64,000 nt of DNA from Paenibacillus bouchesdurhonensis (GTDB taxonomy: Bacteria; Bacillota; Bacilli; Paenibacillales; Paenibacillaceae). How positions within the stretch are numbered: the first letter of the stretch is position 1; each line of letters opens with the position of its first letter. Location of the stretch: contig NZ_LT732548.1 in NCBI RefSeq assembly GCF_900155685.1, positions 4,004,226 through 4,068,225 of the forward strand, given 5' to 3'. Made by a program: the position numbers and the translations under genes. Of this stretch, positions 1-8,580 are shown piece by piece. The notes under the pieces are model-generated. The model saw nothing but the letters and a program-made list of their open reading frames with translations. It searched no databases and was not told where the DNA came from.

Positions 1-1046
1 GTTAGCACTTTCCCTCCCCCGTACAGAGCGGAAGAGGCGCCCCCATCCAAGTTCATCGCTTGCTTCGCACCCAGCGCTTTCATAATATCCGCCCATTGCT
101 TCATCGTCGCTCCAGGAACGGTAGCCAGCATAATGGATCCGTCCTGCAGAATGGCGATGCCGCTTCGGGCCGCCGAGCTCGTCAAAATTTTTGCATCGTT
201 AAAGCCCTCGGCTGCCGCATTTAATGCCACCTTGCTATCCTTCACCAGACGCGGGCCAGCGCCAACGGCGGTAACTACCTCCTCCCAAGCAGGCAGCGAT
301 TCACCCTCTGCATTCTTATAACTAATGGTCAGGTTCACTTCGCTACCAACCGTAAAGCGATCCGCCGAGCTCTTCTCTGTCCCGGTAAAGATAAGTACAT
401 ACCCGTTCTTCGGAATTGCAGCATTCGCATTGACCTCATTTCTGACAACCTTGCCCTCATCGATTGTAACTGCAATTCCGCCGGAGAATCCGACCTTACT
501 GCCGCGAGCCGGCGTAAACATGATGCTCGTGCTGCTTCCCGCAAGCGGTGTCCGGTTCATAAACGTGGCATACCATCCCTTGGAGCTCCCTTCCGGGGAA
601 AGAACCGTACCCGTGATGGAAATGCGAAGCTCATCCATGATGGCCGTCCCGTCCTTCTTAAAGCCGATCGTTGTGCCATTTCCACCTTTATGCATCGCTA
701 CGTTATTCGCGATAAGCGTCCCATATGGATCCGGCGGCCCGCCGTACGCTTCAAAGAAGGCGCCATTAATCGCTGCCTCCGCACCATACCTTCTAATGAT
801 CGCAGCAAAATCCTCCGTGCTGCCGACCTGTCCCTTCGCTAGGCCTACCGTAACGGGCGTGCCTTTCGGGATGCGTACGGTTTGCACCGTAAAGCTCTTA
901 TTCCCGACTTTTACCTTCTTCGTCTCTTGCTTAATGGTCGGCCGCTGAGCTGCCGCCGCATTTCCTGCACTGGGACTGATCACAGCTATTATAGTGAGAA
1001 TAGCCATGAAGACCGAAGCCCAGCCCTTCCACTTCTGGTTACTCAT
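1..1046 (-). CDS. Exported phosphodiester glycosidase family protein, C-terminus cut by window edge
   Basis: From the ATG at 1046 there are 348 open codons that run off the window start. Residues 1-33 form a signal peptide: Lys at 5 and 7, a hydrophobic core, then AGNAAAA, so export is expected. Blocks AAINGAFFEAYGG (91-103), VGAGPRLVKDS (261-271) and MNLDGGASSALYGGG (331-345) are hallmarks of the NAGPA/DUF2233 phosphodiester glycosidase fold. The family cleaves or processes sugar phosphodiesters at or outside the cell surface; the substrate here is unknown. The start overlaps the upstream exonuclease gene by 8 bp, so the two are probably cotranscribed. Only a few C-terminal residues or an extra domain can be missing. 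Confidence 0.85.
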   Translation of the reverse strand, partial: MSNQKWKGWASVFMAILTIIAVISPSAGNAAAAQRPTIKQETKKVKVGNKSFTVQTVRIPKGTPVTVGLAKGQVGSTEDFAAIIRRYGAEAAINGAFFEAYGGPPDPYGTLIANNVAMHKGGNGTTIGFKKDGTAIMDELRISITGTVLSPEGSSKGWYATFMNRTPLAGSSTSIMFTPARGSKVGFSGGIAVTIDEGKVVRNEVNANAAIPKNGYVLIFTGTEKSSADRFTVGSEVNLTISYKNAEGESLPAWEEVVTAVGAGPRLVKDSKVALNAAAEGFNDAKILTSSAARSGIAILQDGSIMLATVPGATMKQWADIMKALGAKQAMNLDGGASSALYGGGKVL

Positions 1047-1941
1047 TCGCCGCCGCTACCCCCATCCAATTGCAAATGCTTGCCATCTCCAGCTCTTCGA
1101 ACTTGGCGGCAACCTGCGCATGATTCAGCTCAAAACGGCAGGCCTCCTGATCACATACCAATTCGACATCGCAGCGAATTTCCGCAAGCTGCCTGGATAA
1201 ATGCAGCATGTCGAGATCAGCCTCAATCTTGGCGCGAATCGATTTGGACAGCTTGTCCAAATTGTTCAGTACACCCTCTACAGAGTCATATTCCAACACC
1301 AGCTTCAACGCAGTCTTCTCGCCGATCCCCCGCACGCCGGGATAATTGTCGCTTGTATCCCCCATCAATCCTTTAAGATCAACGATTTGCGCAGGAGTAA
1401 TCTGCTTCTCCTCCATTAAGCTTTGAGGGGTATAAACACTATAATTGCCGTGGCCTTTTTTCATAATAATTACGCTTGTCGTTTCATTCACCAATTGAAG
1501 CATATCGTGATCGCCCGTCAAAATAAAAACGTCCATGTTGGACGTGCCAAAGCGTGCGGCAAGCGTTCCGATACAATCGTCAGCTTCATATCCGGGCGCG
1601 CTTATGTTCGGTATTCCGAGGCTGTCCATCACGTCCTGAATGACTGAAAATTGGGGAATCAGGTCACCCGGAGCTTCTGAGCGGTTCGCTTTGTAGGCCG
1701 CGAATTGCTCCGTCCGGAACGTCTTGCTGCCAAGATCCCAACAGCAGGCAATATGAGTCGGATTAAATTTCTGCACCGCATCCCAGAAATATCTCATGAA
1801 GCCATATACCGCATTCGTCGGCAATCCGGCCTTCGTTCTGCGAATATACCCCGTGGCTGCCGAAGCATAATAAGCCCTAAACATCAGCGCCATGCCATCC
1901 ACAAGCAATATGCTCTCTTTTTCATTCTGTACAACTGTCAA
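1039..1941 (-). CDS. 5'-3' exonuclease (flap-endonuclease-like, YpcP/ExoIX type)
   Basis: The 300-residue protein matches the stand-alone version of the DNA polymerase I 5'-nuclease domain. Visible metal-binding and DNA-binding signatures are LLVDGMALMFRAYY (12-25), YEADD (118-122), TGDHD (142-146), GDTSDN (194-199) and the helix-hairpin-helix GVRGIGEKTA (202-211). Known members remove RNA primers or flaps during replication and repair. There is no polymerase part, so it is not a truncated polA. It overlaps the exported glycosidase gene downstream by 8 bp, which suggests translational coupling although no functional link is obvious. Confidence 0.92.
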   Translation of the reverse strand: MTVVQNEKESILLVDGMALMFRAYYASAATGYIRRTKAGLPTNAVYGFMRYFWDAVQKFNPTHIACCWDLGSKTFRTEQFAAYKANRSEAPGDLIPQFSVIQDVMDSLGIPNISAPGYEADDCIGTLAARFGTSNMDVFILTGDHDMLQLVNETTSVIIMKKGHGNYSVYTPQSLMEEKQITPAQIVDLKGLMGDTSDNYPGVRGIGEKTALKLVLEYDSVEGVLNNLDKLSKSIRAKIEADLDMLHLSRQLAEIRCDVELVCDQEACRFELNHAQVAAKFEELEMASICNWMGVAAANE

Positions 1942-1974
1942 ATTACTCTCTCCCTGCTGTAATCAAGCTGGTTG

Positions 1975-2340
1975 CTATTTGCCCCATACCCGTTCGTATT
2001 CCTCCGCTTTAAAGCCAACCGTTACCTGCTTCCCGTCGCTTACAAGAGGACGCTTGATCAGCATGCCGTTAGAAGCCAGCAATGCGATCTGTTCCTCACG
2101 CGACAAGTTTGGCAGCTTGTCCTTTAATCCTTCCTGCCTATACACTTCTCCAGCCGTATTAAAAAACTTCTTCAACTCTAGTCCGCTCAGGTCAATCCAT
2201 TCCGATAACTCCTGCTCGCTCGGAGGCGCGTCCTTAATATGACGCAGCTCTAAATCATGGCCTTGCGCCTCCAGCCACTTCACCGCATTTCGGCAGGTGC
2301 CGCATTTGGGATATTGATAAACGATTAGCTTACTCATCAT
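1975..2340 (-). CDS. ArsC/Spx-family thioredoxin-fold protein (YusI-like)
   Basis: A 121-residue protein of the ArsC/Spx family, with the redox pair CGTC in YPKCGTCRNAVKWL near the N-terminus and the family block IKRPLV near residue 94. The ATG at 2340 (followed at once by a second ATG) is preceded by AGGAGG at a 6-nt distance, so I prefer it to the longer reading frame starting at 2388. Family members are either arsenate reductases or Spx-like regulators that touch RNA polymerase; the sequence does not decide, and there are no arsenic genes nearby. It most resembles the YusI branch, whose role is not established. Confidence 0.85.
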   Translation of the reverse strand: MMSKLIVYQYPKCGTCRNAVKWLEAQGHDLELRHIKDAPPSEQELSEWIDLSGLELKKFFNTAGEVYRQEGLKDKLPNLSREEQIALLASNGMLIKRPLVSDGKQVTVGFKAEEYERVWGK

Positions 2341-2416
2341 GTAAAACCTCCTGATCCAATTCACATTGTCTATGTTAATAATGCGCACAGCAGCTGCACA
2401 AGCCTTCGCTATGCAG

Positions 2417-3391
2417 TTATACTGAACCGCTCAAGGCTTGCTCCAAGCGTACCATATCCGGCGGAAACGGAGCATGAAAGCTCATATATTCTCCAGTTAA
2501 TGGATGGCGGAATGCCAGCTCCGAGGCGTGAAGCGCCTGACGCTCGATAAAGTCGTCCAATCCTTTATCTTGATCGGGATGATATAGAACCTTATTTGGT
2601 ACAAGATCATTGCTTGCTCTCGCTCCCTGATACATCTTATCCCCAATAAGCGAGTGGCCGATCGAGGTCATATGCACACGAATTTGGTGCGTTCTGCCTG
2701 TTCCCAACTGGAGCTCAACCTTGGAAGCAGGCCCCAAAATCTGAACCGTTGTATAATAGGTCAGCGCCGGGTAGCCGGACGGAGTAACGATACGCCGATG
2801 CGGCTCCTCAGGATCACGATCGATCGGTCCGTCAATCGTCCCTTCAAGCGGGTCTGGTGTTCCATGCACGAACGCTATATATTTCTTCTCCACCTGATTT
2901 GCGATCATCTGCTCGGAAATATGCTGATGCACGTAAGCATTTTTGGCAATGGCCAGCACGCCGCTAGTCTCCTGATCCAGCCGGTGCACGGGCCGAAAAC
3001 GGAACATCTCCCCTTTTTCCTGCCAATAATGAACGACTCCATTCGCTAAAGTATCCGTATAATGACCATGTGTTGGATGAACAATGATTCCGGACGCTTT
3101 ATTCACGATTAGCAGAGCTTCGTCCTCATAAATACGGTCAAATGGGATGGGCTGCGGCAATATGTCCTCCGAAGTCTCCTTCTCTAGAGTAATTGCAGCG
3201 ATATCCCCGCTCTTCACCGGCACGCTGATATACACTCTTTCACCATTCAGCGTGATCCCCTTCTCGGTCAGCTTCAACCGCGACAGCAGCTTTCTGGACA
3301 CGCCAAGCCGCCGCTGCAGAACCTTCTTGAGCTGCCAGCCATCTTCTTCATCCGTTACTATATATATAATCGGGTCATAGTACAGCCTCAT
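2417..3391 (-). CDS. RluA-family RNA pseudouridine synthase
   Basis: This 324-residue enzyme converts uridine to pseudouridine in rRNA or tRNA. The N-terminal third is an S4 RNA-binding domain (GVSRKLLSRLKLTEKG and GERVYISVPVKSGD). The catalytic motif HRLDQETSGVLAIAKN, with the essential Asp, follows in the central domain, and GRTHQIRVHM is the second family signature. The ATG lies 4 bp inside the end of the upstream adenosyltransferase gene, an ATGA overlap typical of coupled translation. The exact target uridine cannot be read from sequence; RluD-like and YlyB-like branches are both possible. Confidence 0.92.
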   Translation of the reverse strand: MRLYYDPIIYIVTDEEDGWQLKKVLQRRLGVSRKLLSRLKLTEKGITLNGERVYISVPVKSGDIAAITLEKETSEDILPQPIPFDRIYEDEALLIVNKASGIIVHPTHGHYTDTLANGVVHYWQEKGEMFRFRPVHRLDQETSGVLAIAKNAYVHQHISEQMIANQVEKKYIAFVHGTPDPLEGTIDGPIDRDPEEPHRRIVTPSGYPALTYYTTVQILGPASKVELQLGTGRTHQIRVHMTSIGHSLIGDKMYQGARASNDLVPNKVLYHPDQDKGLDDFIERQALHASELAFRHPLTGEYMSFHAPFPPDMVRLEQALSGSV

Positions 3392-3984
3392 GATTTTCGA
3401 CCAAACACCTTTGCACTGCGCACATATTCCGTATCTTCGACTTGCTTGCGGGCATTTGCCGTACGAGCTGCAGCGAAGAAATAATCCGACAACCGATTTA
3501 AATAAGTCAGGACAGCCGCATTCACCTCATGCTGCCTGCCCAAAGTAACCGCCCTGCGCTCGGCCCGGCGGCATACGGTTCTGCATACATGAAGCGCAGC
3601 TGCCAAGGTAGTCCCTCCCGGCAAGATGAATTTCTCCAGCCGTGGATTGCCGGCTTCATGGCGATCAATCCATGCTTCCAGCCGCGCAGCTGGCTCGGCT
3701 CCGACTTTATACCGATCCTCGCTCAATTTGACGTAAGCCAAATCAGAGCCGCAGTCGAACAGCTCGTGCTGGATTTGCAGCAGTTCCTCCTTAAGATCTC
3801 CGAATGCCTCGGAATCGGATTCGATTAAGCTTGCAGCCTGACCAACAAAGCTATTCAGTTCATCAATAGTTCCGTAAGCCTCGATCCGTGCATCGTCTTT
3901 ATCTACTCTGCCGCCGATGATGGAGGTCTGTCCCATATCGCCGCTTCTAGTGTATAATTTCACCATTATCCCCCATTCACGCAT
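3388..3984 (-). CDS. Cob(I)alamin adenosyltransferase, PduO type
   Basis: The 198-residue protein belongs to the PduO/MMAB family that transfers adenosyl from ATP to cob(I)alamin. Family features are LYTRSGDMGQTSIIGG and DDARIEAYGTIDELNS near the N-terminus, VCRTVCRRAERRAV in the middle and LNRLSDYFFAAAR near the end; Arg and Glu of these blocks bind ATP and cobalamin. The start is uncertain: the ATG at 3984 has a GAGG about 10 nt upstream, while the family usually begins at MVKLYTR (ATG at 3966). It is first in a two-gene unit with the pseudouridine synthase. Confidence 0.9.
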   Translation of the reverse strand: MREWGIMVKLYTRSGDMGQTSIIGGRVDKDDARIEAYGTIDELNSFVGQAASLIESDSEAFGDLKEELLQIQHELFDCGSDLAYVKLSEDRYKVGAEPAARLEAWIDRHEAGNPRLEKFILPGGTTLAAALHVCRTVCRRAERRAVTLGRQHEVNAAVLTYLNRLSDYFFAAARTANARKQVEDTEYVRSAKVFGRKS

Positions 3985-4082
3985 TTTCCTGTTTCCTCAA
4001 AATCAATTAACTCCAATATACCATAAATCATCCCGCCGATAACCAGCCGAAGTGGCTGCATGCGAATCAAGTTGCGTGCGCA

Positions 4083-4114
4083 AAAGAGGCGACCCGCAAA
4101 CGGATCACCTCTTT
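4083..4114 (-). terminator. Hairpin terminator after the Spo0E-like gene
   Basis: A 14-bp stem with two G-U pairs (AAAGAGGTGATCCG on the minus strand) and a TTTG loop lies 30 nt past the Spo0E-like stop codon. The T tract is short (TTTT including the stem end), so termination may be inefficient. Confidence 0.6.
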
Positions 4115-4145
4115 GTACAAAACATTATCGATAGAGGAGCCTTCA

Positions 4146-4418
4146 TTATTTCACTTTCTGACTCTTCATGAATTCATTGATCTTTAAATCAAGCAAACTG
4201 CTTATTTCGATGACAATATCTGAGGTAAAAGACTTCTCCACTAGAAAAATTTCTTCCATTCGAGTGCGGAGCTGTTGAATTTCATCCTCCAGTGTCAATG
4301 CTTGTGGTGATGTCCTCCGGCCTTCTTCGTCCATCCATTGATTCGTTTCATTGCCTTCAGCAATATGACCGCCTGTCAGCTTATACGTATACGGCATGTT
4401 GTATTCACCACAAAACAA
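4146..4418 (-). CDS. Spo0E-like aspartyl-phosphate phosphatase
   Basis: A 90-residue protein whose second half, LEDEIQQLRTRMEEIF followed by SSLLDLKINEFM, fits the Spo0E family: a two-helix hairpin with the S..LD catalytic signature. Known members strip phosphate from Spo0A~P and delay sporulation. The TTG at 4418 is chosen because GGGAGGG lies 7 nt upstream; a longer frame begins at a TTG at 4445, and an internal ATG at 4397 has no ribosome site. The N-terminal 35 residues (MPYTYKLTGGH...) are not part of the family core and I do not recognise them. Monocistronic, with its own terminator. Confidence 0.65.
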   Translation of the reverse strand: MFCGEYNMPYTYKLTGGHIAEGNETNQWMDEEGRRTSPQALTLEDEIQQLRTRMEEIFLVEKSFTSDIVIEISSLLDLKINEFMKSQKVK

Positions 4419-4545
4419 AAGATATCCCTCCCTGAGAAACTTCAAGCCTCTTCCAAAATCAAATTATAACATGATTATTGGAGCTAGATCAATTAATAAA
4501 TGAAAGATTTGTTAAATACCCCCATTTAAATAGTTCCTCGGAAGC

Positions 4546-5748
4546 TTAGCCTTGTTTCAATTTATGAACGAATTGGCCCATCCGGTCAAGAGCCTCATTG
4601 ATTTGATTGACCGAAGTCGCATATGAGCAGCGCAGGTAGCCTTCGCCGCCCGCACCAAAAGCAGTGCCGGGAACTGCTGCCACTTTAGCCTCCATAAGCA
4701 GACGCTGAGCAAATTCATCCGAGCTAAGTCCAGTAGTTTCTATACCAGGAAAAGCGTAAAAAGCCCCTTGCGGTTCATGACATGATAAACCGATATCCCG
4801 AAGCCCTTGGACAATCAGCCTTCTCCGCTGATTATAGGATTCGACCATCTGATCCTTCTCTTCCAATCCGTTCTTGAGCGCTTCTAAGGCAGCTACCTGT
4901 CCCATCACGGGTGCACACATGACAGTATACTGATGAATCTTGAGCATGGCGTAAATCAATTCAGGATGGCCGCAAGCATAGCCCATCCGCCAGCCGGTCA
5001 TCGCAAATGCCTTGGAGAAGCCGTTGACGAGAATCGTACGCTCTTTCATTCCCGGAAGAGCTGCAAAGCTAACATGCTTTCCTCCATAAGTCAGCTCGGC
5101 ATAAATTTCATCGGAAATAACGATCAGATCATGCTTTTCAACTAATTTTGCAATCGGAAGCCAGTCTTCATAGGTCATGATTCCACCGGTCGGATTGCTA
5201 GGATAGTTCAAGATAAGCACCTTGGACTTTGGAGTTATTTTGGCTTGCAGATGCTCTGCCTTGAGCTTAAAATTGTCCTTCGCGTAAGTCTCGATTTCAA
5301 CGGGAATGCCTCCACTTATGAAAGAAATCGGCGAATAAGAGATGTAGCAGGGAGCGGGAACAAGTATTTCATCCCCTGGCTCAATCAGCGCGCGAAGCGC
5401 CAAATCAATCGCTTCACTCCCGCCCACCGTGACCAGTATTTCATCCTTAGGGTCATACTTCACCTCGAAGCCGTTGTACAAGTACTCTGCAATGGCTTCC
5501 CTCAGCTCCGGCGTACCAGCATTGGAAGTATAACTCGTGTAACCTCTTTCCAATGAATAGACGCAAGCTTCCCGGACATGCCAAGGTGTAATGAAATCAG
5601 GCTCGCCCACGCCTAAGGTGATGATATCTTTACTGCCGCTCGCAAGATCGAAGAACTTCCTTATACCGGAAGGCTGGATTTCTCTCACCCGGGGAGCTAA
5701 ATAAGATAACATCGATTTGTCGGATTGTTGTTGCGATTGTACGGTCAT
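4546..5748 (-). CDS. alaT: PLP-dependent class I/II aminotransferase (AlaT/PatA-like)
   Basis: A 400-residue fold-type I aminotransferase. GVGEPDF (near 46) and NYPSNPTGG (near 180) are substrate and cofactor contacts, and the Schiff-base lysine is in GFSKAFAMTGWRMGY (near 244). It transfers amino groups between an amino acid and a 2-oxoacid in the cytoplasm. It follows an Lrp-type regulator by 13 nt; this order matches the Bacillus alaR-alaT (yugG-yugH) pair, for which alanine transamination is reported, so alanine is the best guess. Aspartate or aromatic substrates cannot be excluded. AAAGGAAG lies 7 nt before the ATG. Confidence 0.85.
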   Translation of the reverse strand: MTVQSQQQSDKSMLSYLAPRVREIQPSGIRKFFDLASGSKDIITLGVGEPDFITPWHVREACVYSLERGYTSYTSNAGTPELREAIAEYLYNGFEVKYDPKDEILVTVGGSEAIDLALRALIEPGDEILVPAPCYISYSPISFISGGIPVEIETYAKDNFKLKAEHLQAKITPKSKVLILNYPSNPTGGIMTYEDWLPIAKLVEKHDLIVISDEIYAELTYGGKHVSFAALPGMKERTILVNGFSKAFAMTGWRMGYACGHPELIYAMLKIHQYTVMCAPVMGQVAALEALKNGLEEKDQMVESYNQRRRLIVQGLRDIGLSCHEPQGAFYAFPGIETTGLSSDEFAQRLLMEAKVAAVPGTAFGAGGEGYLRCSYATSVNQINEALDRMGQFVHKLKQG

Positions 5749-5761
5749 AACATAACTTCCT

Positions 5762-6262
5762 TTACGGAGAAATCATGAGACGGCGATCTTCTTCGGGATC
5801 TTCGAAGATAATGCCGTCCTGTTTGTATTTCTTGAGTATAAAATGCGTCTTCGTCGAAAGCACGGAATCCAGCGTTGATAGCTTATCGGAGACAAAGCTC
5901 GCCACCTCTTTCAATGTGCGTCCCTCGACCTCAACAAGCAAATCGTAGGCTCCTGACATGAGATATACTGATTTGACTTGGGGGAATAAATAGACCCGTT
6001 CGGCAATAGCTTCGAACCCTCGCCCTCGCTCCGGTGTAATTTGCACCTCAATCAGCGCAGTCACCTTCTCATCGTCCAATTTGCCCGAGTTGATGACCGT
6101 CGCATATTTCACAATGACGTTGTCTTCCTCAAGCTCCGTGATCGCCGCGGTTACCTCATCCGCAGTTACACCAAGCAAGGTTGCCAATAGAGCCGGGCTT
6201 CTCCGGGCATCTTCTTTCAAAAGATCCAGCACTTTCAGCTTCAATTCACTAAGTGGTTTCAT
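5762..6262 (-). CDS. alaR: Lrp/AsnC-family regulator (AlaR-like)
   Basis: A 166-residue Lrp/AsnC regulator: an N-terminal winged helix-turn-helix (LKVLDLLKEDARRSPALLA...TAAITELEEDNVI) and a C-terminal RAM ligand-binding domain (ALIEVQITPERGRGFEAIAE ... VYLMSGAYDLLVEVEG). GGAGG stands 7 nt before the ATG. It is the promoter-proximal gene of a two-gene unit with the aminotransferase, which it probably controls in response to an amino acid, as AlaR does for alaT in Bacillus. The ligand is inferred from this synteny only. Confidence 0.85.
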   Translation of the reverse strand: MKPLSELKLKVLDLLKEDARRSPALLATLLGVTADEVTAAITELEEDNVIVKYATVINSGKLDDEKVTALIEVQITPERGRGFEAIAERVYLFPQVKSVYLMSGAYDLLVEVEGRTLKEVASFVSDKLSTLDSVLSTKTHFILKKYKQDGIIFEDPEEDRRLMISP

Positions 6263-6369
6263 GCTTCATCCTCCAGCGCTGTTCCGATGAACGGAATGAT
6301 TATCCTCATGCCCATCGGAATCTAAATTTAATTCTTATATTACATGAATTTAGGAATCCTGCAAAGAAA

Positions 6370-6410
6370 AACCGTCCGTTTCGGGAAGGCATTCCCTTAG
6401 ACGGACGGTT
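6370..6410 (-). terminator. Rho-independent terminator of the coat-protein pair
   Basis: AACCGTCCGT and ACGGACGGTT are perfect 10-bp arms. On the minus strand the stem is followed by TTTTTCTTT, about 40 nt after the stop of the downstream coat gene. Confidence 0.85.
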
Positions 6411-6451
6411 CCTACACTGGCTGTGCTTGAAGGTTGCCAATAATGGGTTAA

Positions 6452-6844
6452 TTAACTGTAATTGTGATTCCCCATGCCTGGCTGCGAATTAGGCGGGGAG
6501 GCCTGTATATTGCCATTAAACTGAGCCGTGCGCTGCTGGACGAACTGCTGAGCTTTCTGCTGGGTCTGCTGTGCCTCCTGCAGCTTCTTGTCTACCTCGG
6601 TGCGCATAGCCTTCGAAGGAGCGGTGTACATGTTGTGGCTGCTCATCATTTGGAACAATTGCCCTTGAAGCTGCAATGTGCTGTCCGTCAACTGAGTAAA
6701 CATTTGACGAACAGAAGGGCATGCAGATTCTGTCGTCGCTGTCGTATATTCCCGTACGGTTCTTTTCAAATCAGCCAAAACGACATTCAGCAAATCTTCC
6801 TCTGGAAGCAGGTTTGCATTCTGAAATTGAGAAGTTGGTGTCAC
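6452..6844 (-). CDS. Spore coat protein, CotF family
   Basis: A 130-residue protein with the Coat_F helical pattern: LLPEEDLLNVVLADLKRTVREYTTA...ACPSVRQMFTQLTDSTLQLQGQLFQMMSSHNMY, then a Gln-rich helix and a low-complexity tail rich in Asn, Gln, Pro and Gly. It begins with GTG preceded by AGGAGGA at 6 nt. CotF-type proteins sit in the spore coat. It lies 32 nt downstream of a second small helical gene, so the two form a sporulation unit ending at the terminator at 6370-6410. Confidence 0.8.
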   Translation of the reverse strand: MTPTSQFQNANLLPEEDLLNVVLADLKRTVREYTTATTESACPSVRQMFTQLTDSTLQLQGQLFQMMSSHNMYTAPSKAMRTEVDKKLQEAQQTQQKAQQFVQQRTAQFNGNIQASPPNSQPGMGNHNYS

Positions 6845-6876
6845 GGATATTCCTCCTGTTGGATATTGAATTAAAT

Positions 6877-7110
6877 TTAATGGGCCTGTGTTGGAGCGAG
6901 CGGCTGATGCTGCGAAATTGCTTGAATGAGCTGGTTAATATGCTGCTCATGGGTGCGCATTTGGCTTGTAATCGCATTTTTAATGTCCGAATGCTGCGAT
7001 ACAGCGGAAGCCGCCGCCGTTAATTTAAGCAGCATTTCCTCATTGGAAATCGAATCGGAAATATACTCTAATTCTTTAGCCGATAACGACTGCATTTGTG
7101 AAGCATTCAT
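6877..7110 (-). CDS. Small helical coat-associated protein
   Basis: A 77-residue helical protein (MNASQMQSLSAKELEYISDSISNEEMLLK...) with a conserved-looking AKELEYISDSISNEEMLLK block also seen ahead of CotF domains in other spore formers. The ATG at 7110 has AGGAGGG 8 nt upstream; the longer frame starting at 7140 has no ribosome site. It is first in the unit with the CotF-like gene, and the two may act as separate halves of a coat protein. Function as a coat component is inferred from sequence similarity in style and from its neighbour. Confidence 0.6.
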   Translation of the reverse strand: MNASQMQSLSAKELEYISDSISNEEMLLKLTAAASAVSQHSDIKNAITSQMRTHEQHINQLIQAISQHQPLAPTQAH

Positions 7111-7314
7111 GTAGGATTCCCTCCTGAAAGTTGGTTGCATTTACACTCAGGCATATTATGTCCAGGAGCCCCCTGGATATGTAAACGCAGTGAAATGTAC
7201 AAACTTTATACATATGCCGTTCTTTTTTGCACATTCTTTTAAGTAGCAATAAGTAGCGTAACAGCTTAGCCTTCCGGCATTATGAATACTATGACAAAGG
7301 AGCAATGGCTGATT

Positions 7315-8559
7315 ATGAAGCTGCATAGCGGTAAATTTTCGTGGCTGGACACCATGCCTTATCTTCCGGAATATCCAGCGCTCCAGCAAAACATATCATG
7401 TGATTGTCTGATTATAGGGGGGGGCGTCGGCGGGGCGTTATGCGCCTATCTTCTTGCTGAATCCGGCATTAATGCCGCGCTGATCGAAAAAGGAGCCGTG
7501 GCGACTGATAGCACTTTGGCGAATACCGGTTTAATGCAATTTTCGAACGACAAGACACTAGTATCGATGATCAACACCTTTGGCGAGGAGCCAGGGGTTC
7601 ATTTTTATAAAATGTGCCGCGAAGCCGTGAGCAAGCTGGTGAAACTTAGCCGGAATTTACACAGTGAAGAAGCCCATTTCATTTCGAGGAACAGCCTTTA
7701 TTTCGCTAGTTCAGAGGAAGATTTATACCCGCTTCGCGAAGAATATGAAGCACTGCGCAGATACAATTTCCCTGTCGAATGGTGGGAGAAGAATGAAATT
7801 TCAGCCCGCTTTTCTTTTCAGAAGCCGGGAGCGATTTATAATTATGGAGATGCAGAAGGAAACCCCTTCGCTTTCGCACATGGCCTTGTCGAGGCTGCTG
7901 CCTCCAAGGGCGTCTCTGTCTACGAGAACACGGAGGCGACCGGCTTTGAATTTCAAAAAAACGGTGTTCTATGCCGGGCCGGAAAGCACAAAATTAAAGC
8001 AAAGCATGTTATTTTTGCAGTGGGTTATGAGTCGAAGCAGTTTCATAAGGAAAGAGGCTCTTATTTGACATCCAGTTACGTAACCGTGACTGAACCCATC
8101 GATCATTTTGACGATTGGTTCGAACGCTGTCTCATATGGGAGACAGCCCGGCCTTATCTGTATATGAGAACAACGCCGGACAATCGTATTATGATCGGAG
8201 GGCTTGATGAATCGTTGCCTGGTGGAAAATTGGACGAGGCGCGTTACCTGCATCAAGGACAGATGTTGCTGCAGATGCTGCATCAATTTTTTCCGGGCAA
8301 ACGCCAGTTGAAGGCGGAATATGCATGGGGAGCCGTATTCGGACAAAGTCGGGACGGTCTTCCATTCATCGGTACTCATCCGAGTTATCCTAACTGCTAT
8401 TTTCTCGAGGGGGATGGAGGTAACGGGAGCGTATACAGTATGATTGCCTCCGAAATGCTAACCGATGTGCTCCAGGGCAAGGATCGCCCCGATATGGAGT
8501 GGTTCTCGCCAACAAGAACTTCAAGGCCTGCTCCAGCTCCAAACCGCAGGAGACCATAA
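7315..8559 (+). CDS. FAD-dependent oxidoreductase (DAO/DadA family)
   Basis: About 414 residues with an N-terminal dinucleotide-binding fold (CLIIGGGVGGALCAYLLAESG) and, near the end, YAWGAVFGQSRDGLPFIG and EGDGGNGSVYSMIASEM, which close the FAD site in D-amino-acid-oxidase-like enzymes. It probably oxidises an amine or amino acid; the substrate is unknown. The frame opens at an ATG at 7282 without a ribosome site; the ATG at 7315 (MKLHSGKFSW) has AAAGGAG 13 nt upstream and fits family N-termini. The last 20 residues are unusually rich in Pro and Arg and may be a frameshifted tail. Transcribed toward the MFS gene, with 21 nt between the stops. Confidence 0.8.
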   Translation: MKLHSGKFSWLDTMPYLPEYPALQQNISCDCLIIGGGVGGALCAYLLAESGINAALIEKGAVATDSTLANTGLMQFSNDKTLVSMINTFGEEPGVHFYKMCREAVSKLVKLSRNLHSEEAHFISRNSLYFASSEEDLYPLREEYEALRRYNFPVEWWEKNEISARFSFQKPGAIYNYGDAEGNPFAFAHGLVEAAASKGVSVYENTEATGFEFQKNGVLCRAGKHKIKAKHVIFAVGYESKQFHKERGSYLTSSYVTVTEPIDHFDDWFERCLIWETARPYLYMRTTPDNRIMIGGLDESLPGGKLDEARYLHQGQMLLQMLHQFFPGKRQLKAEYAWGAVFGQSRDGLPFIGTHPSYPNCYFLEGDGGNGSVYSMIASEMLTDVLQGKDRPDMEWFSPTRTSRPAPAPNRRRP

Positions 8560-8580
8560 AGTCGATATCGCCTTATGGGG

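Noticed and set aside
325..948. A 207-codon frame on the plus strand at the window start
   Set aside because: The opposite strand encodes the exported glycosidase with a signal peptide and conserved blocks.
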